From Saturnia japonica (Eukaryota > Arthropoda > Insecta > Lepidoptera > Saturniidae): 64,000 nucleotides of DNA. Below are positions 1 to 10,659 of this stretch, one piece after another. Numbering within the stretch: position 1 is the first letter of the stretch; every line of letters begins with the position of its first letter. The stretch lies in contig CM065304.1 of the NCBI GenBank assembly GCA_033032175.1, positions 2,790,001-2,854,000 on the forward strand, written 5' to 3'. Position numbers and translations under genes: made by a program. The notes under the pieces were generated by a model that made no database searches, was not told where the DNA came from, and saw nothing but the letters and a program-made list of their open reading frames with translations.

Positions 1-360
1 TATAATCACCTTTACAGTCAATTTTTGTTTTCTTACTTACTAGCAGTTTGAGGAACCTTATTTGTAAAGTTTCTAGTTTGTCTAGATTTGTTTTAGATGT
101 TAAACCATAGCTGTCCAGTGCATAACTAAAAATAGAATCAAATAAAGACATATACAACAATCTTAACGTGCTAATGGGTACTTTAAAACTAAGATGATAA
201 AATTTACCTAATAATATTCTTAACTTACTACATAAATAATCTATATGTTTGGACCAAGAAAAACATTCATCTATTTTTAAACCAAGGTAGGTTATACACT
301 TAACCTTTTCGATGGGTTTACAATTACAGTTGATTGAGTTTTTATGGGTACATGAAAAGT
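1..360 (-). mobile_element. LINE reverse transcriptase, C-terminal fragment
   Basis: Read on the minus strand, this stretch is open from about 340 to the window edge. It has the thumb-region pattern seen downstream of the RT core in CR1/Jockey-like LINEs: a YLGLKID block, then SWSKHIDYL, then a leucine-rich segment and LDSYGLTSK. No stop is present, so the frame continues beyond the left edge. It ends abruptly near 357, where a Jockey-type 3' tail in the opposite orientation begins, suggesting that tail inserted into this LINE. RT identity is firm from the motifs; the clade is inferred. Confidence 0.75.
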
Positions 361-490
361 CGTGAGTGTATAAGGGCGGGGCGAGTGTCCACGCTTTCTC
401 GGCTGAGTAACTTAAGCGCTCGCCCCCAAGCCCGGTAAAGTTGTAAAAGCCGCAGCTCTGTTTTAGGCCCCTAAGGCTAACAACAAGGTC
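361..490 (+). mobile_element. Jockey-family LINE 3' tail (UTR fragment)
   Basis: The GC-rich block containing CGCTCGCCCCCAAG, GTAAAAGCCGC and CCCCTAAGGCTAAC matches the 3' tails of the Jockey copies at 39060-39230 (same orientation) and 30700-30830 (reverse). Only the extreme 3' portion is present, followed by AT-rich sequence rather than a clean poly(A). It is a 5'-truncated copy with no coding sequence. Confidence 0.65.
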
Positions 491-589
491 AGGCAATTTA
501 TAAAATATATATATATAAATGTCCTCGAATTGATGTCAATTTTTCAAGGTTGACTTAATATAACCTATTTTATGGTAATCAAATTTGTT

Positions 590-890
590 CTAAAATAATG
601 CATTATGTGCGAAGGTGTTTTTATAAACATGGTATTAATCCTTATCAAAATAAATAAATAATACGTTATTTATCACAAGTATTTAATTTTGAACAAAATC
701 CCGCTTTACATCATTTGATTTCAATGAATATCTTAGGAGATATCATAGTTTTAAAATAACTCCGCAGCAAAATAAAGAAAGTTTCAGCTCCTTTAGAATT
801 ATATTATAGGTGCCTAAGACCAACTCTCTCTCTAACCCGCTGTCTCTTTCTCTATTATGTGACGCAAACGAAGTTGCACGGGTCAGCTAG
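590..890 (+). mobile_element. Non-autonomous Helitron, 3' part
   Basis: About 300 bases resemble the 3' third of the complete element at 2174-3095. Shared landmarks are a TTTATAAACATGGTATTAAT block, a CTTAGGAGATATCA block and a GGGTCAGCTAG terminus followed by T, the canonical Helitron CTRR|T junction. The GC-rich and poly(G) insert of the other copy is missing here. The 5' end is not identifiable, so the copy is probably truncated. Confidence 0.65.
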
Positions 891-1084
891 TGTATTATAC
901 AAATAAAAAAAGGATGGCTTAATAGTAATGTAACTGGAATTATAAGACATCAACTTAAAAGATTTTTTTTGTTTAGATTTATTTAAAAATCAATTTTCTA
1001 CTAACTCTTCCTTTCAATGCTTATATTTTACTCGGCTAACTTATGTGTAATATTTAGAAATTCTAATATTTTATGTGTTCGCTG

Positions 1085-1260
1085 CAATCTCACCTTATGT
1101 TAAATGACGATATGACCAGTGATAACACGCTAAGGCAACACTGGATCACAAATGCAGCTACCCAAAGACATTTATTTATAGCTGCTTCGCAATCGCGACA
1201 GATTTCCAACTTGAGGGTGGCAAATAGCTAGGATGGGTTTAGAACATACCTTACCGCCTT
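1085..1260 (-). mobile_element. SINE fragment (family A, decayed)
   Basis: Partial match, in reverse orientation, to the tRNA-derived SINE at 49050-49330: the ATGCAGCTACC block and the CGACAGATTTCCAACTTGAGG block recur in the same order as at 62590-62670. The tRNA-like head is not visible. Old, diverged copy. Confidence 0.45.
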
Positions 1261-1565
1261 GCTATAATTAAAATGATGTGTTCAAAAGTATTTGCGAAGC
1301 AAGGTAACACAAGATAATTTTTAACAAAAAAAAAAAAAAAAACTTCAATGGTTTTCAAGAGTTTCCTTGTGTATCTTCGAAGTTGATGATTCAATACCAA
1401 TGAAATAAAAATGGAACCACCTTTGAGGTATCAAACGAAAAAGAATCATCCGACTCGGTTCATAAACGAAGAAGTTGTGCCTGAACATCCATATATATAT
1501 AAATTAAGCAAAGTACCTAAATAATAATGACGTGCATACACAGTTGATATTTAAAATGTAGACTT

Positions 1566-2170
1566 TTTTACCCGGCTGCAAAAAAGTAGGGTTATGTTTT
1601 TTGAGCGTATGTGTGTATGTATATCTATAGGTACATATAAAATGCTTTGTCCTGAATGACTGACTGACGGATCAACGCGCACCCTGATCGTAGAGGCCAG
1701 AAACTTAGAGGGTGTGTTCTTTGTATGACGTAGACATCCGATAATAAAGGAATTTCCATAATTCTACCTCTAAGGGGGTGAAAAGGGGGGGGCAAAGTTT
1801 GTATGGGACAACGTGATTTCTTGGTCCAATCTACTTCAAATTTTGCATAAGCTTTTTTTAACAGAACTGATGGAAGGCGTGTTTCGTATTTTGTTGAAAT
1901 TCATGCCCTAACGGGGTTAAATAGGAGTAGAAAGTTATTTTGGAGGCGATTTAAAGACAGATGTTTGATAACTCAATCCGATTTTATTCAAAAAAGTTTG
2001 AACTCACTTAAAAACATAAGCAAATACTCTTTAAAATTGGAATATCTCGAAAAACACCCTACTATATTAGTAACTCATTTGAAGGTTTCTAAGCTTAAAG
2101 AGGTTATGCACTTTTAGGACACGGCCTCATAGGGACATAGAGTTCGAAATTTGAAATGGTAAGGACTAGA
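1566..2170. repeat. Dispersed lepidopteran-type repeat, unclassified
   Basis: The segment opens with CCCGGCTGCAAAAAAGTAGG and includes TTTTTTGAGCGTATGTGTG, a GACTGACTGAC run and the GGATCAACGCG block, a style of repeat that I recall as common in moth intergenic DNA. It abuts the 5' end of the Helitron at 2174. Region 51165-51365 has a similar character. No coding capacity was seen; assignment is from pattern only. Confidence 0.35.
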
Positions 2171-2173
2171 ACA

Positions 2174-3095
2174 TCCATACTAATATTATAAATGCGAAAG
2201 TAACTCTGTCTGTCTGTCTGTTACGATTTCACGCTTAAGCTGCTGAACCAATTTTAATGAATTTGGGAGTAAGGAAAAAGAAAAGATGAAAGGACATAGA
2301 GTACTTTTTGTAGCGAAAATAAAACTTTATGGGTATAGGAATAGGAGAATAGGAAATGAAAATATGTAAGAGGGAAATATGGGAAAACCAACACACATAG
2401 TGATAAACCCATCTATGATTTTCTTTTGGTTTGTTGGGTTTCGGCAACAGTATAACTGTATATGCATTAACAACTAAATAACTACTCATTAGCTATTGAT
2501 TCCATAAAGATAACTGTAGTATAAACAAAGTTTATTTCATCATGTGTTTCTGAATATATTTATGACGATATTTATTTATTAAAAAAGTAGTTCAATAAGC
2601 AGTCACTAGATAGAAGCTTTACGGAACTCATAGTAAATGTCATGAATCTATAAAATACTTTTTTTATACGTCTATGGTAAATGTATATATTCTGTGTTTT
2701 ATAAGTCTTACGTTGGTAGTATAAATATAATTCAATTATTTACTTCTAAAATAATGAATTATTTGCTAATGTATTTTTATAAACATGGTATTAATCCTTA
2801 TCGAAATAAATATGTTACTCGTCAGAAGTATTTAATTTTGAACATAATTGTCCTTTACATCATTTGATTTCAAATAATGTCTTAGGAGATATCACAGTTT
2901 TAAACTAACTGCGCAGCAAAATAATGATAAAGTACCGCACGCGCATTTTCAAGTGGGTTGGGGGGGGGGGGGGGAGGGGGCTAATGGTGCTCAAATGGTT
3001 CGTTTCAGTTTCAGCTCCTTTAGAATTGTTTTATAGGTGCCTACGACCTACTCTATCTCTTATGTGACGCAGACGAAATTGCGCGGGTCAGCTAG
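2174..3095 (+). mobile_element. Complete non-autonomous Helitron (922 bp)
   Basis: The element begins TCCATACTAATATTATAAAT after an A and ends GCGCGGGTCAGCTAG before a T, matching the A|TC...CTRR|T insertion rule of Helitrons. Just inside the 5' end lie the GCGAAAGTAACTCTGTCTGT block and a CTGCTGAACCAATTTTAATG block seen in many short copies here (36230, 37870, 51460). There are no inverted repeats and no target duplication, as expected. A 17-base G run at about 2952-2968, broken by an A and followed by more G, sits within the 3' third. It encodes nothing and would rely on a Rep-helicase supplied elsewhere. Confidence 0.75.
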
Positions 3096-3099
3096 TATT

Positions 3100-5430
3100 A
3101 TATGTATTTCTATGTGTATATATTAAGGTATGGCGCAGGATGGTGAACAGCCATGTACGCGAGTTTGAGGTTCAGCATAAAGCTGTCCTTGATACCATAT
3201 GAGACCAGCCCACCTGCTGCCGTAACATATCATTATGAGAAGGACTTACTCACGGGCCCTCAGTGCGCACTGAGTTTCGTCGCGAAGATTAGTTTTCTTA
3301 AGCCATCTTCGAGAGCACCAACTCCATTTCTCAGACTAAGAGTCCAAGGGGTCGCCATGGCCGCAATCAGTCGGAACAATCATCATCATCAAGTCTATTT
3401 CTTTGGCACCCTCTGTAGCCTAAACGGCTTGATGGATTTTAAATTAAGAGATGTCGATAGATTCGTCTTAAATGTGGGAGTTCCATAGGCTATATAGTGT
3501 TTAAGTAAGACTCCTGGGAATTTAATAAAAATGAAAAATAGAAACATAAACTTTTTACTCAAGTGTTTTTTTTTTGCATTTGGCTTTTTGATTCCTTATT
3601 AATAATTTATCTTGTCTATTATCGAATTATGTTAGTTCAATTTGACAAAAAACGAAGTCATTACATACTAGTCCTAGAAAAGTAATTAGCGGTCAATTGC
3701 AACTGCCGCAACGCGAAAGTAGAAGCTTTGTGATAGAAGAATTATAGAAGAGCCACCATCCCAGCCTACCATCACATAAATGATTACCATTAACTCTTTC
3801 TTTATATGTTTCAATGACTAGAGTCTATCGAAATTAATACGTAAAATAATGCTTTACAAGAAAGACGCCATGGTAACATTTTTATGGGCAATTTTAACAA
3901 GGTAAGTTGAAGGACTGATGGCTGTCTTTGAACGACGAACTAGAAATAACTCTGCTTACAACGCGGTACCATTGTTGTTCAAAACTGGGGGACTTTATAA
4001 CAATAAATTACAAAACGTGGAACGGCCCGCACTATCGCTGTTTTCTTTAAAAATGATAAAATGTTGTTTTAAGAATTAAATTTTTACGGCAAAACGGTTA
4101 ATGTATGTTTGCATTATGAGATACACACTGCGTTGCGTTAGGGTTGTGAATAATTTTAGAATATTTTTCACAATCGTAACAATAAAATGCCTAAAATAAA
4201 GTTTAAAAGCAGCAGATGTTGCACATTACCCATAATTGGACAAAGTCCTCTGATACTACGGAATCATGCGATGGAATCAAGAGATATTTAACTTCTCTAT
4301 CGACCAATTATAGTGTTAACAATTAAATTCTTTAAGGTTTAAAGGCTCGAACCCAGTCACATGAGAACAGTATTACACCAGTTATAACCCATTCAGTTAC
4401 TAAAAACTTATCTACCTACATATCGTTGTTATATAATATGATTCGTCATTATATAATTGATAGCGTTATCTTTTTACAAAAGTTAGCTGTTTTACAAAAT
4501 TCCAAAAGCAAATCGCTGATGCTTAGGATCTGTCTTATGCTTTGTTGATCACTTTAAAATCTACTTTCTGGAAAAGCTGATGCAAGTCACTACGATAAAT
4601 AACTGCTACCCAAGCACATCGTGTTTTAATTCTAATTAATGCATATATTGTAGAAGTATTTCTATTATCTGGCTAAAGATATATTATAATCTATTGTAGA
4701 ACTTATTTGTGCTTCAGCAGCTGCACATAAAAGCCAGTTTCCTTCTATTTTTATAGTGGGAACATCAATAATTTACTAACTTTTTCCACTCAACTTTATT
4801 CCATAATTCATTCTCTTAAACTTACTTCTCCTAAATTGGGTCGGCAAAATGGCCTTTGTCCACTCTCCTCTATCAGCGGTCATCCGAATATTCTCACCTT
4901 TTATACACATATCACTCATCACTCAATCCATCCATCCCTCGTAGTTAAAATACTTCTAGTTATATGACTTTTATCCTTTATCATATAATAACCTTATAAC
5001 CATACCGCGTTAATCTATTAATTCTCAACTTCTTTCCTAATCTCAACCATTCTAGTTCCATAATAAATCCATCTTGAGATCTTGGCCATATGTTCTTTCA
5101 TTCGTCTCTTTCAATAATTTACTAATATGATCATCATCATCATCATCTAAGGCTCTTCAGCAACGGATGGGCCTTAGCCTGTTCCGGTATATCCCTCCGA
5201 GCCGAAATATTTCTGGGTTTTTCTGTGTTCATAAGTTAAATTCATTTGCCGTTTTAGCATTGCCAGGTCATTTAGTAGAAATCTAGTACCTAGGTTAAGT
5301 TTCATTTTTCATTCTTAATCATATTAAGTTTTCAAGTGTTGAGTAGATACTCTTTTATAATAAATTTGTACCTTCCATATTTTAAATTTGGTATGTGTCA
5401 CACAGTTGTCTTTTGTTGTGTAAAAAGCTT
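3100..5430. other. Intergenic DNA, no supported gene
   Basis: AT-rich sequence. A 111-codon frame on the plus strand (3153-3488) starts in a less AT-rich patch containing a CATCATCATC run, but shows no recognisable domain or splice context. A second CATCATCATCATC run near 5140 is followed by GGCTCTTCAGCAACGGATGG, which could be the tail of another repeat. Nothing else can be supported. Confidence 0.4.
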
Positions 5431-5439
5431 TGCTACCAT

Positions 5440-5469
5440 CTCAGAATACAGAACAAACCAGAAACCGCG
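5440..5469 (+). repeat. Left terminal inverted repeat of THAP element
   Basis: Begins CTCAGAATACAGAACAAACC and continues to an ACCGCG block; it is the inverse of 7097-7126 with one mismatch at base 25. The target duplication GCTACCAT lies immediately outside at 5432-5439. Confidence 0.8.
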
Positions 5470-5596
5470 AACGCACATAAAACTGAAGATACAAAAACCA
5501 CTCTTAAATAGAGTGGTTTGACGTTGTTGCGATTAGTCACTCCTTTGTAAGTAGCGCGTCGTGACGTATTGTACAAGTGCCAATTTTAATTTTAAA

Positions 5597-6817
5597 ATGC
5601 CGTCTTGTGTTGTTCCTACATGTAAAAATGCTGCAGGGATTATAAAAAAACAGGATGGGATCACATTTCATCTGTAAGTAGCGCATTCTAAAGTATATTT
5701 AATTAATTGTTTAATTTATTTTACATTTAGAAAATTACGCGTCCATTTTTTAAGTGTTGCCATTTTATTTTCATCGAAAATTTTACCCATTTATTTTTTT
5801 TATACTCGTTTAGAATACTTACTATTTTTGTGCATATAGAACCTTTGTAATTTTAGTTTCCCTGCTGATGAAAATAGAAAATCGGACTGGATGAAAGTCA
5901 TACAAAGAGCACGGCTAGATGAGTTTTGGAAACCATCAAGCCGGAGCGTACTTTGCTCAATTCACTTTGAAGCGCAATGTTTTTATGATACAAAAGGTGG
6001 TTTAAAAAGACTGAGGAAAGCAGCTAATCCAACTAAGGTAGATATAGTCATAATAATTACTATATTTATATTGTATCCCTCCTGGTGAAAATGTTTGTCA
6101 TGTATTTTGAAGTAAGGTTTTGGTCCACACAGATATATATATATATATATATATACAAGTATGCCCACTTTTCGTCGAGCTTATCCGTCCCTCATCGTGA
6201 TAAGGGGCGAGCTAAACCGGGCGCAAATTTCAGATTCCAGGCTAATGAAACTTCGGTGAATTAAATATATGAATAATACTAACGTTCTATTTCAGTATTT
6301 GGACTTGACACCAGAATTTTCCGAGTTACACATAGAAACGTCTAAACCTTCGACATCGGACAATGTGCGTACCCACCTATGATAATAATGTTTAATTTTT
6401 TTTTTATAATATTGAAAGGCAAACAAGGCACTTAATCGATATACTTAGTTACAAGTAAACTAATGTAGTAAATAAACACTAGTAGTAACAGTAATAAATG
6501 TAAAATAAACTAAGTAAGGCCCATGGACATTTGCAAGCTCAGGCACAAAGTGCTATTACTAATGCGTTTCCATCCGTGAGGACTGAAATGTCATGCCTTG
6601 TACGGCAGAAATATTCTGTATTTAATTAAATTTTTTGTTAATCTATTACATGATACAACAACATACAACTTAAGGCTTTTCATTTCAGGTTACACAACCA
6701 CAATCTCCTGCGAGATCGAACTCAGAGATCGGTGATGTCAATATTTCTGATTTGGAATCTGTGTTTGATACGCCGAGAAAGGTCAAACTTAAATCTCAAT
6801 TACGACGAAAACAATAA
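5597..6817 (+). CDS. THAP-domain protein, four exons, P-element-like
   Basis: Exons 5597-5673, 5857-6037, 6296-6364 and 6689-6817 join in frame with GT/AG introns of 183, 258 and 324 bases, giving 151 residues. Residues 1-85 form a complete THAP zinc-dependent DNA-binding domain: MPSC with C4 and C9, FP at 27-28, W37, then C59-x2-H62 followed by F63, and P84. The rest is a serine- and acidic-rich linker and a basic C-terminus. The expected role is sequence-specific DNA binding, perhaps at the element's own ends. Past the TAA the same frame continues with a basic, coil-like segment up to a second stop, and another frame then holds a lysine- and leucine-rich tail; this suggests that a longer coiled-coil C-terminus was lost through one nonsense change and one indel. 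AATAAA-like signals lie near 6925-6940. The exon chain is inferred from splice signals and continuity of the domain. Confidence 0.7.
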
Positions 6818-7096
6818 TTTTGTGAACAACATGTTCGACGAATGAAACATTACAACAAAAATACAACAGACTTGCCAAGTACGAATCTTTAAAAAGTATA
6901 TTAAAAAAATTAATAAGCAATCATGTAAATAAATAAATATTAAAAAAAAAAATATCTTTTCTTTAGTGTTATAAGACTACCCCAAAAAGTGGGAAACCGC
7001 TCCCGAGCTAGCAACATTATGCGTATGGGAAGTGGGGCAGGTGCGGGACGTACGTATCGTTTTGGACACAGTGCAGCGTATGTAATTATTCTTGAA

Positions 7097-7126
7097 CGCG
7101 GCTTCTGGTTTGTTCTGTATTCTGAG
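7097..7126 (-). repeat. Right terminal inverted repeat of THAP element
   Basis: Reverse complement of the left end with one mismatch, followed directly by the second copy of GCTACCAT at 7127-7134. Together these fix the right boundary of the element. Confidence 0.8.
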
Positions 7127-7134
7127 GCTACCAT

Positions 7135-8070
7135 ATATATATGTTTATTCCCTGTTCTTTACTTTTATATGCTAGTTTTATTTATTACTACAAATAACTT
7201 CCACTGCGCTACCGGCTCATAATCTGCTACATCAAGTGAGTGTTTAGAACTCTTTCTCATAAGCCTCGCTCTGTTTTGTATCGTCTTTGCTAAGTTATGA
7301 TACGGTTTCATCAACGTTGAAGGCGCCTAAAGCACGGTCGCAGAAGGTTCCAGAGAGTACTACGAAGATGTAGGCACATCGGACTGGCAGGCACCTACAA
7401 TTAGGGGACTTCACTATCACAATATTGCAGTGAGGTTATATTCATTTTATAGAGGTTAAGTAAGCTCGGTATTCACTCAACCCCACCCATACTGTTAAAC
7501 CGGCTTCACACCCATTTTACTAACATAATGAACTAAAACTATTCTATAATAGAGTTTATAATAATAAGTAAAATGTTTATAAATAGAACCCTGCTATATA
7601 TTTATTGTGGTGTTCAAGAATGCGGGAACCACTTTCTTTTATCCTTTTGAGTTTGTTAAGGTCAACACTTTTTTGGCCCTAATGTATTATAGTATGTACA
7701 TATCGGGTCACCGGTAAATACACTCACGTACCGATTAGATATAAACAAGCACAGTTTGATTGACTTCACTTTATTTTATCCTTTCTAATGGTTTATGGTG
7801 TCAACTCTCAAGCCATGTTAAGCGGACATCGTAATTATGATATAAATGCAAATCGTCAATGCTTTGATATTTCACTTTGGTACCGTAGCATTGGCCGAAT
7901 GTTTAATTAAAATCTTAATACCTGGGCAACAGAGCTTTACTCGGTATCTAAAAAAAAAACACTTATCTAGGTAAACTTGGAATGTACAACATTATTATAT
8001 AAATACAAATTTTCATCCAAATCGTTGGAGACGTTTTCGAGAAACCAATTACATAAATGATATGTATATG
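7135..8070. other. Intergenic DNA, no supported gene
   Basis: AT-rich. A moderately GC-rich patch at 7260-7440, with CACGGTCGCAGAAGGTTCC, could be an old LINE scrap but carries no readable domain. ACCGGCTTCACACCC near 7500 resembles the foldback arm at 9800. Nothing else is supported. Confidence 0.35.
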
Positions 8071-8350
8071 TTAGCTGTGCCCGTGGCTCCGCTCGTGTGA
8101 ACTACCGAATGCTGTCGAACGTGCGAACGCGCGAATCGTGCTACCTCCGCTCCCGGCTATTTTAAAGACAAAAATACTTATTGTGGGTGATGCTTAGAAG
8201 ATAGATATAATAATGCTCTCCCTGAATTATTTTTAAATCTACATTTATGTAGTATATTAACTTGTTATATCTCTTACAGTTAATGCAGCGTAAGCCATTT
8301 AAGCACCCAAGATGATTCACCGTCACCAGTTTTTTTATTATTTGCACGGC
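8071..8350 (-). mobile_element. Helitron 3' end fragment, reverse orientation
   Basis: On the minus strand the segment ends in CACGGGCACAGCTAA, a CTRR terminus. It shares the CTATTTTAAAGACAAAAATACTTATTGTG region and the GAAGATAGATAT block with the end of the element at 40563-41054. The following base is not T, so the terminus may be mutated. A similar GC-rich tail recurs at 8630-8720, suggesting a second nested or duplicated end. Confidence 0.6.
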
Positions 8351-9440
8351 ACCCTAATTTTTTTTCTAAAATAAAAGTAACCTAAATTACTCACTATAAC
8401 TTCAGTATACTTATTACTTAAGTAGAAAATATAACATTTTGTCATTAGTTATAAATTGCGTAGGTACTCGCGACTATTGTGTACCCGAGTTTACCTAAAT
8501 TTCGTTTCGGCAGTTTGTATGAAGACGTTCTACTGTTTACTTTAGTATACTGTGAACGCGCACCTACGTCACCCAATTGCATGTATTTCCCTTCCCCGCT
8601 ACACATCTACCACTACCCGCCCCCGTTATCGTATGTAGTACCTCGCCCCCGCCAAAGTCTGTCGGAATATGTGTAATGTAGTATCGTGCTACCTCGTCCC
8701 CTCCAACTTCTTTAAAATAGGAAGGTGACGTACAAACTTGTCGGACTATTATAACATACAAGTTCTCTAGAGTTATTGGCGAGATCTTGAAGTTTTATGT
8801 GGTGATTTTGATTTTGATTTATAAACTTATGTTATTTGGCCTTTTATTATGTAATTTTGTCGGCATTTTACGTGATGTAGTTTGGGTATTGTGCACAAGT
8901 GAAGTGCATTATATATAATAACTGGAAACATGCATTTTAAGTTACCATAAAAACTCCCTGGATAGTTTGAAAAAGGGAGTCACCGTCTTATTGAATCTAT
9001 GTTTCATTATTGCAAGATAATAATTGGATAAATATTCTATATTTTATGTGACTGGCAGAATCGTGTAAGAACACATTTGCCATTCAAAGGAAGAACAAGT
9101 TCTCTGCGTCATGTTTTTCTCTGTGAAGCCATGGAACCGTCTCCTCACCGGGGTGTTTCCTCCTTCTTACAACGCGGGGCTTTAAAGCCGTTCAACATAT
9201 TATCTTGAAGAGATATTTGAGCAGCCTGGCATGACAGCGGAGTCTAGTCTATGCCGTGCTGCAATAAAAATAACTGCGCGCGGCACCATTTACGTGATAG
9301 AAGTGAAAATTTCTAAAATATACAATGTATAGTTAGTTGTCTTTCTACTTATCTTTACGTTAAATATTTTTCTTCTCTCTCAAGTAACGAAATGTGTCTA
9401 AACGTGTCACGTCCTTGAAATTTCAATCTCAATACTTGTA
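8351..9440. other. Intergenic DNA with possible second Helitron tail
   Basis: Contains the GC-richer stretch 8570-8720 noted for the Helitron copy at 8071. The remainder is AT-rich. Short frames here overlap on both strands and lack any domain. No gene is supported. Confidence 0.35.
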
Positions 9441-9444
9441 TCGC

Positions 9445-9560
9445 TGCCTAAGGCTTCCTATCCACTGAAGAGAAACGGAGCTGTTGTGCAAATTTCGATC
9501 ATTAGAATTGCATAAAAATTTGAACAGTAGCGTTCCGTTTCAGTGGACAGGCAGCCTAAG
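9445..9560. repeat. Foldback/MITE-like inverted repeat
   Basis: Two arms of about 30 bases face each other: CTTCCTATCCACTGAAGAG on the left and TTTCAGTGGACAGGCAGCC on the right, separated by an AT-rich loop. The outer ends CTGCCTAAGG and CAGCCTAAG also pair imperfectly. This is the form of a short MITE. No clear target duplication was read. Confidence 0.5.
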
Positions 9561-9628
9561 AAGTTTCGTTTAAAAAAATAAAAATAGATGGTCCTGATAG
9601 AGATGGTTTGTTTGTTTGTCTATTGCAG

Positions 9629-9744
9629 GTAAAACTCCATCGTGTACTAAGTACCGCTACCCTCGTACGTTAGCTGCCACATCGCCTCACGACAGGATCC
9701 TAGCGAGGTTCAGAAGCATGCGTTGGAACACCGATCACGGTGAT
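9629..9744 (+). CDS. Orphan exon-like open segment, unknown product
   Basis: A pyrimidine-rich acceptor (TTTGTCTATTGCAG) precedes and a strong donor (GTAAGT) follows a 116-base segment open in one frame: two leading bases, then 38 codons reading from KTPSCTKYRYPRT to RSMRWNTDHGD. Its base composition is far more balanced than the flanks and it is rich in R, H and P codons. It could be one internal exon of a cellular gene with long introns, left phase 1 and right phase 0. I do not recognise the protein and found no partner exon in the window. The neighbours are repeats only. It could also be a captured exon inside an old repeat. Confidence 0.45.
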
Positions 9745-9795
9745 GTAAGTTTGTTTATGCTAATTTACCGAGTACCCACCCATATTGCACGCTTA

Positions 9796-9890
9796 GGCCG
9801 GCTCCACACTTTGGTGCCAACGTTCGCACCAACTTTGATAGTTGGCCGACACTTGTCGGTTTTATTAAATGAATTGTGTGGAACCTGTGG
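9796..9890. repeat. Short foldback repeat
   Basis: GGCTCCACAC near 9800 pairs with GTGTGGAACC near 9876, with an inner CCAAC/GTTGG pairing. ACCGGCTTCACACC at 7500 resembles the outer arm. Probably a small MITE remnant; boundaries are uncertain. Confidence 0.35.
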
Positions 9891-10375
9891 TAGATTAAGG
9901 ATTTTTCAATTTTGGGGAATAAATAAATGCGTTCTTGGAGGAATTTTGGTGAAATGAAATCTTTGAGGAATTGAAAATCAGTAAGGTTGAGTAAATGTTG
10001 AAAATAAATATACAAAGTTCTGTATATAAATAAGTATTTAAATACAACTGAAATCTGTATGTATATAGTGTCTGTTTTCCTGCAAAAGCTACTACGTGAC
10101 GTCATACGTAAGTACTGACGTAAGAACGTAACAGCTCCGTGACTCTAAAGGTTATTGTGTTTATTAAAATAAGTGAAACATAAATAAACTTTTTCTTCTT
10201 GTGTTGGCACCACAGAAGCATTTGCCAGTGTCAATATTTTTAACCGTTCTTAATATTTTCTAATCTTTAAAGTGGGGTATAGCAAGATGGTGGTTTTCTT
10301 GTTTAGAACTATCGAGGGAGCTTTTTTGATAACTCAAAATACATGTTTTCAGTTTATATTTAAAATCCACTTCAC

Positions 10376-10505
10376 ATAACTGCCTTATTAGCTTAGTGGT
10401 CCTAAGCGCGACTGCTATTCCCGAGGTCCTGGGTTAGATCGTCAGGTCGAGCAAAGTGTTATTGGGTTTTTCTATGAAATTCCTTAGTAGCAGCTCGGAG
10501 TTTAG
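10376..10505 (+). mobile_element. tRNA-derived SINE (family B)
   Basis: The segment contains an A-box-like TTAGCTTAGTGGTCC and a B-box-like GGGTTAGATC, then the SINE body GAGCAAAGTGTTATTGGGTTT and AGCAGCTCGGAGTTT. The same body, in reverse, is at 44020-44195. The spacing of the two boxes fits a tRNA-derived pol III promoter. It is not a tRNA gene, as no cloverleaf closes. Confidence 0.65.
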
Positions 10506-10659
10506 CTTAAAATGGAATTAATGAAATTTAAAATAATTTGTACTTGAAGAACAATTATGATAGACTACACGAGTGTGTTGGCGATGTTTGAACCGTGGAG
10601 CACAGCTTCAATAAACTAACCGCGCCTATCGTCAAGTGCATCTCCGATACAGACATATA

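Larger units (their letters stand above)
5432..7134 (+). mobile_element. P-superfamily-like THAP mini-transposon with TIRs and 8-bp TSD
   Basis: Two inverted ends, 5440-5469 and 7097-7126, agree at 29 of 30 positions and start CTCAGAATACAG. They are flanked directly by the 8-base direct repeat GCTACCAT at 5432-5439 and 7127-7134. The interior (1687 bp) is largely filled by a four-exon gene with a THAP domain. Eight-base target duplications occur with P and hAT elements, and THAP is the DNA-binding domain of P-element transposase, so a P-like origin is the best reading. No RNase H-like catalytic domain is encoded, so it would be an internally reduced, non-autonomous copy. The TIR does not resemble the hAT CAGNG start. 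Family placement is inference; the TIR and TSD are seen directly. Confidence 0.7.

Noticed and set aside
2945..2985. Long G run
   Set aside because: Simple-sequence run inside a non-autonomous Helitron; could form a G-quadruplex but nothing else supports a function, and run length is error-prone.
3153..3488. 111-codon plus-strand frame
   Set aside because: Starts in repeat-like DNA after the Helitron, contains a CAT-repeat run and shows no domain or conserved pattern.
6038..6160. Minus-strand 61-codon frame over the THAP intron and a TA repeat
   Set aside because: It overlaps the THAP exon and a (TA)n microsatellite in the intron; codons are those of simple sequence.
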